From: Methanomicrobiales archaeon
GTDB taxonomy: Archaea > Halobacteriota > Methanomicrobia > Methanomicrobiales > Methanoculleaceae
Direction: 5' to 3'
Assembly (NCBI GenBank): GCA_012510335.1
Contig: JAAZIF010000184.1
Location: forward strand, 1 to 5,847
Length of the DNA stretch: 5,847 nucleotides
In this document: one piece after another, positions 4,198 through 5,847 of the stretch
How positions within the stretch are numbered: the stretch's first letter is position 1
Layout of the letters: each line of letters starts with the position of its first letter
Position numbers and translations under genes: made by a program
Notes under the pieces: model-generated
Databases searched by the model: none
What the model saw: only the letters and a program-made list of their open reading frames with translations
What the model was told of the DNA's origin: nothing

Positions 4198-5847
4198 AGA
4201 TCGCCTCCCTCCCCGACCCCGGAGAGCGTGAACCTGATGGCCGCGCCGCGTTCAGGTTCACCCCTGACCCGGTCATCCGCCCGGATCCTCCCGCCGTAGC
4301 GCTCGACGAGCATCTGACAGACGTGGAGCCCGAGCCCGGGCCCGACAAGCATCTCCTTCCCCTTCCCGGGACGGCGGAAGAGATCCCTCTTCACCGTATC
4401 GGGAATACCCGGCCCGGTATCCTCGACCGAGATCGTCACCACCTCACCCCGGTCCTCGACCCGGATGATTATCTCAACACCGGGTCCACCGAACCTCCCC
4501 GCGTTTCCTATCAGGTTTGCAAAGACCTCGGGCAGGAGATCATCGGCGAGGATGACGGCCCCGGTTCCGGCATAGGATATGGTGAGGTCCGGGAAATGCT
4601 CGATCTCGCGCCTGATGACCGGATCAAGCTCCATCGGCCTGAGGGCGGGGGCGTGTTCGTGGATATTCCGGATGGTGTTGATGTTTCGTATGATCTCGAT
4701 GCTCCTCGTAAGCCCCACCTTTGCTCTCCGGAGATACTCACCCTCCGGCCGCTCCTCAAGTCCGGCAGGGAGGAGGTCTGAGTAGAGGCCCGCGACGTTG
4801 TTTGCGTTATTGATGTCGTGGCCCATGATATCCAGGTAGAGGTTTGCCATCCGGTTGGACTCCTCAAGCGCGGCGGTCCGGTCCCTGACCTCTCCTTCGA
4901 GGGTATGGCCGTACCGGATGAGGTCCTCCTCTGATTCCCGGAGTCGCCGGATGGTACCCTTGAGCGCCGTGACCATCGCCGATATGCCCTCCCCGAGGTG
5001 CACGAACTCCTCGGCGCCATCCGCCCTGATGGGCCGGTCCAGATCCCCGCGGGCGACGGCGTTGACGTCCACGACGAGCATACGTATCGGCCGCGTCAGG
5101 AAATGCGCAGCAAGAGCCGAGAGGCAGCCGATTATGATGAGCCCGACGAGCAGGATGTTCACATGCCGGCTGAACATATCGGCGAACTTCGCCTCGGTCA
5201 CCTTCGTGCTGTAGGTCAACTCCGCGACCATACTCACATCGGACGCATAACCACTGTCCGCCAGGTCGATGAAGAGGTACCGGATCAGCTCACCGGTGGT
5301 GGCGTTCTTCACCTCAAGGGTGGTCTTCTCCTGGTATGCCTGTCTGGCAAGGGCCAGCCGGCGGTCCTCGTCGGGGCGGGCCTCACCGCTGATCAACGTG
5401 CCAAGACAGTCGTAGATCCGGATCTCATCGATGTTCGGGTTCAGGTCCACCAGCTCCTGTGCCGTGTCCCTGTACTCGAGCATCGTGCGCCACTGCTGGA
5501 AATCCGGTTCTATAAACCCGAGTTCGAGGAGGTAGCGGTGATCGGGCGTCGGCATATACGCATACTTCCGGAGTTCGCCGGTGGAGATCTCCGGCACGAC
5601 CCGATCCGCCGAAAAGGTATCCCCGAGCCGGATATCCGTTATCCTATCATAGAAAGAGGGGATCGTCGTAAAGTCGTATCCGAGTTCAGAGAGGCGGGTG
5701 GTGTACTCGATGACGCCTGATTCACCGATGATGTAGAGATCAAACCCCTCCCCGAGCTCCTCGCGGACGCGGGAGAGGTTCATGGCGGCGGGATCTCTTC
5801 CCGCCCGCTCATATTCAGCGAGAAACGGTTCAAATCCCTCCTGCATC
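4194..5847 (-). CDS. Transmembrane sensor histidine kinase, paralogue, 5' end outside window
   Basis: At least 550 residues are visible. By alignment with the downstream paralogue, the first visible Met corresponds to its residue 82, so about 80 residues including TM1 lie beyond the window and this Met is internal. The sensor (1-228) has the same Cache-like elements (VIEYTT, RLGDTFSADRVV, RKYAYMPTPDHRYLLELG, IYDCLGT). TM2 is about 230-250, HAMP about 250-303 (TRPIRMLVVDVNAVARGDLD), then a coiled linker. The H-box is LYLDIMGHDINNAN with His343, the N-box NLIGNAGRF (Asn448), G1 DTGPGIP (477-482) and G2 GPGLGL (502-507). All catalytic motifs are present, so it should be active. The stop TGA overlaps the start of the next kinase. 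The pair arose by tandem duplication, with an offset of about 1.9 kb and exact DNA matches up to 30 bp. Confidence 0.93.
   Translation of the reverse strand, partial: MQEGFEPFLAEYERAGRDPAAMNLSRVREELGEGFDLYIIGESGVIEYTTRLSELGYDFTTIPSFYDRITDIRLGDTFSADRVVPEISTGELRKYAYMPTPDHRYLLELGFIEPDFQQWRTMLEYRDTAQELVDLNPNIDEIRIYDCLGTLISGEARPDEDRRLALARQAYQEKTTLEVKNATTGELIRYLFIDLADSGYASDVSMVAELTYSTKVTEAKFADMFSRHVNILLVGLIIIGCLSALAAHFLTRPIRMLVVDVNAVARGDLDRPIRADGAEEFVHLGEGISAMVTALKGTIRRLRESEEDLIRYGHTLEGEVRDRTAALEESNRMANLYLDIMGHDINNANNVAGLYSDLLPAGLEERPEGEYLRRAKVGLTRSIEIIRNINTIRNIHEHAPALRPMELDPVIRREIEHFPDLTISYAGTGAVILADDLLPEVFANLIGNAGRFGGPGVEIIIRVEDRGEVVTISVEDTGPGIPDTVKRDLFRRPGKGKEMLVGPGLGLHVCQMLVERYGGRIRADDRVRGEPERGAAIRFTLSGVGEGGDL
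4204..4209 (-). promoter_or_regulatory. Shine-Dalgarno site of the downstream kinase, inside the upstream kinase
   Basis: GGGAGG lies 6 nt before GTG (4197) and 9 nt before ATG (4194), within the last codons of the upstream kinase. It supports separate initiation of the second kinase by terminating or nearby ribosomes. Confidence 0.6.

Noticed and set aside
3646..4299. Plus-strand open frame of 217 codons spanning the kinase junction
   Set aside because: Antisense to sensor-coding sequence of both kinases, with no ribosome-binding site and no recognisable protein motif; expected from strong GC codon bias.
4998..5720. Plus-strand open frame of 240 codons opposite the upstream kinase
   Set aside because: Shadow of the sensor and HAMP region; Asp/Val-rich repetitive translation with no family resemblance.

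Overview
The window looks like a GC-rich euryarchaeal chromosome, most likely a methanogen of the Methanomicrobiales (Methanoculleus-like). The grounds are two membrane histidine kinases whose H-box reads LYLDIM(I/G)HDIN, a form I associate with methanogen sensor kinases, an archaeal TATA element ahead of a Shine-Dalgarno site, and short overlapping gene junctions. The lineage is inferred from remembered family features, not from a search.

The window has two halves of different character. The left part (about 1-2292) is a graveyard of accessory genes. It starts with a plus-strand AlbA_2 (Schlafen/RecG-like) gene that has lost its middle and carries a second small lesion near its end (8-937). 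A short non-coding stretch with a 51-bp-period direct repeat and a perfect dyad follows (951-1033), then an orphan ribosome-binding site and start codon (1046-1061). On the minus strand lie a small degenerate zinc-knuckle ORF (1112-1279), a broken hicA toxin gene (1331-1538) and a broken hicB antitoxin gene (1535-1766). hicB still has its TATA box, Shine-Dalgarno site, TTG start and ATGA overlap with hicA. Upstream of these are a perfect 14-bp-stem hairpin (1855-1890), reminiscent of IS200/IS605-type ends, and an unrecognised minus-strand open frame without a start codon (1903-2133).

The right part (2293-5847) is intact and dense. It holds two tandem paralogous transmembrane histidine kinases on the minus strand, the upstream one cut by the window edge. 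Their stop and start codons overlap, so they are probably co-transcribed. Each has a large extracytoplasmic Cache-like sensor, a second TM helix, HAMP, a short coiled coil, the HDIN phosphoacceptor helix and an HATPase_c domain. The repeat offset is about 1.9 kb. The ATPase domains are about 76% identical by hand count, while the helices just after the phosphoacceptor histidine have diverged strongly. No response regulator is in the window. A T7 tract after a GCAGCTGC palindrome (2151-2165) may end the kinase transcript.

I found no convincing new system. The best leads are the kinase pair with conserved catalytic and divergent DHp segments, the doubly broken hicBA locus, and the repeat cluster at 951-1033.
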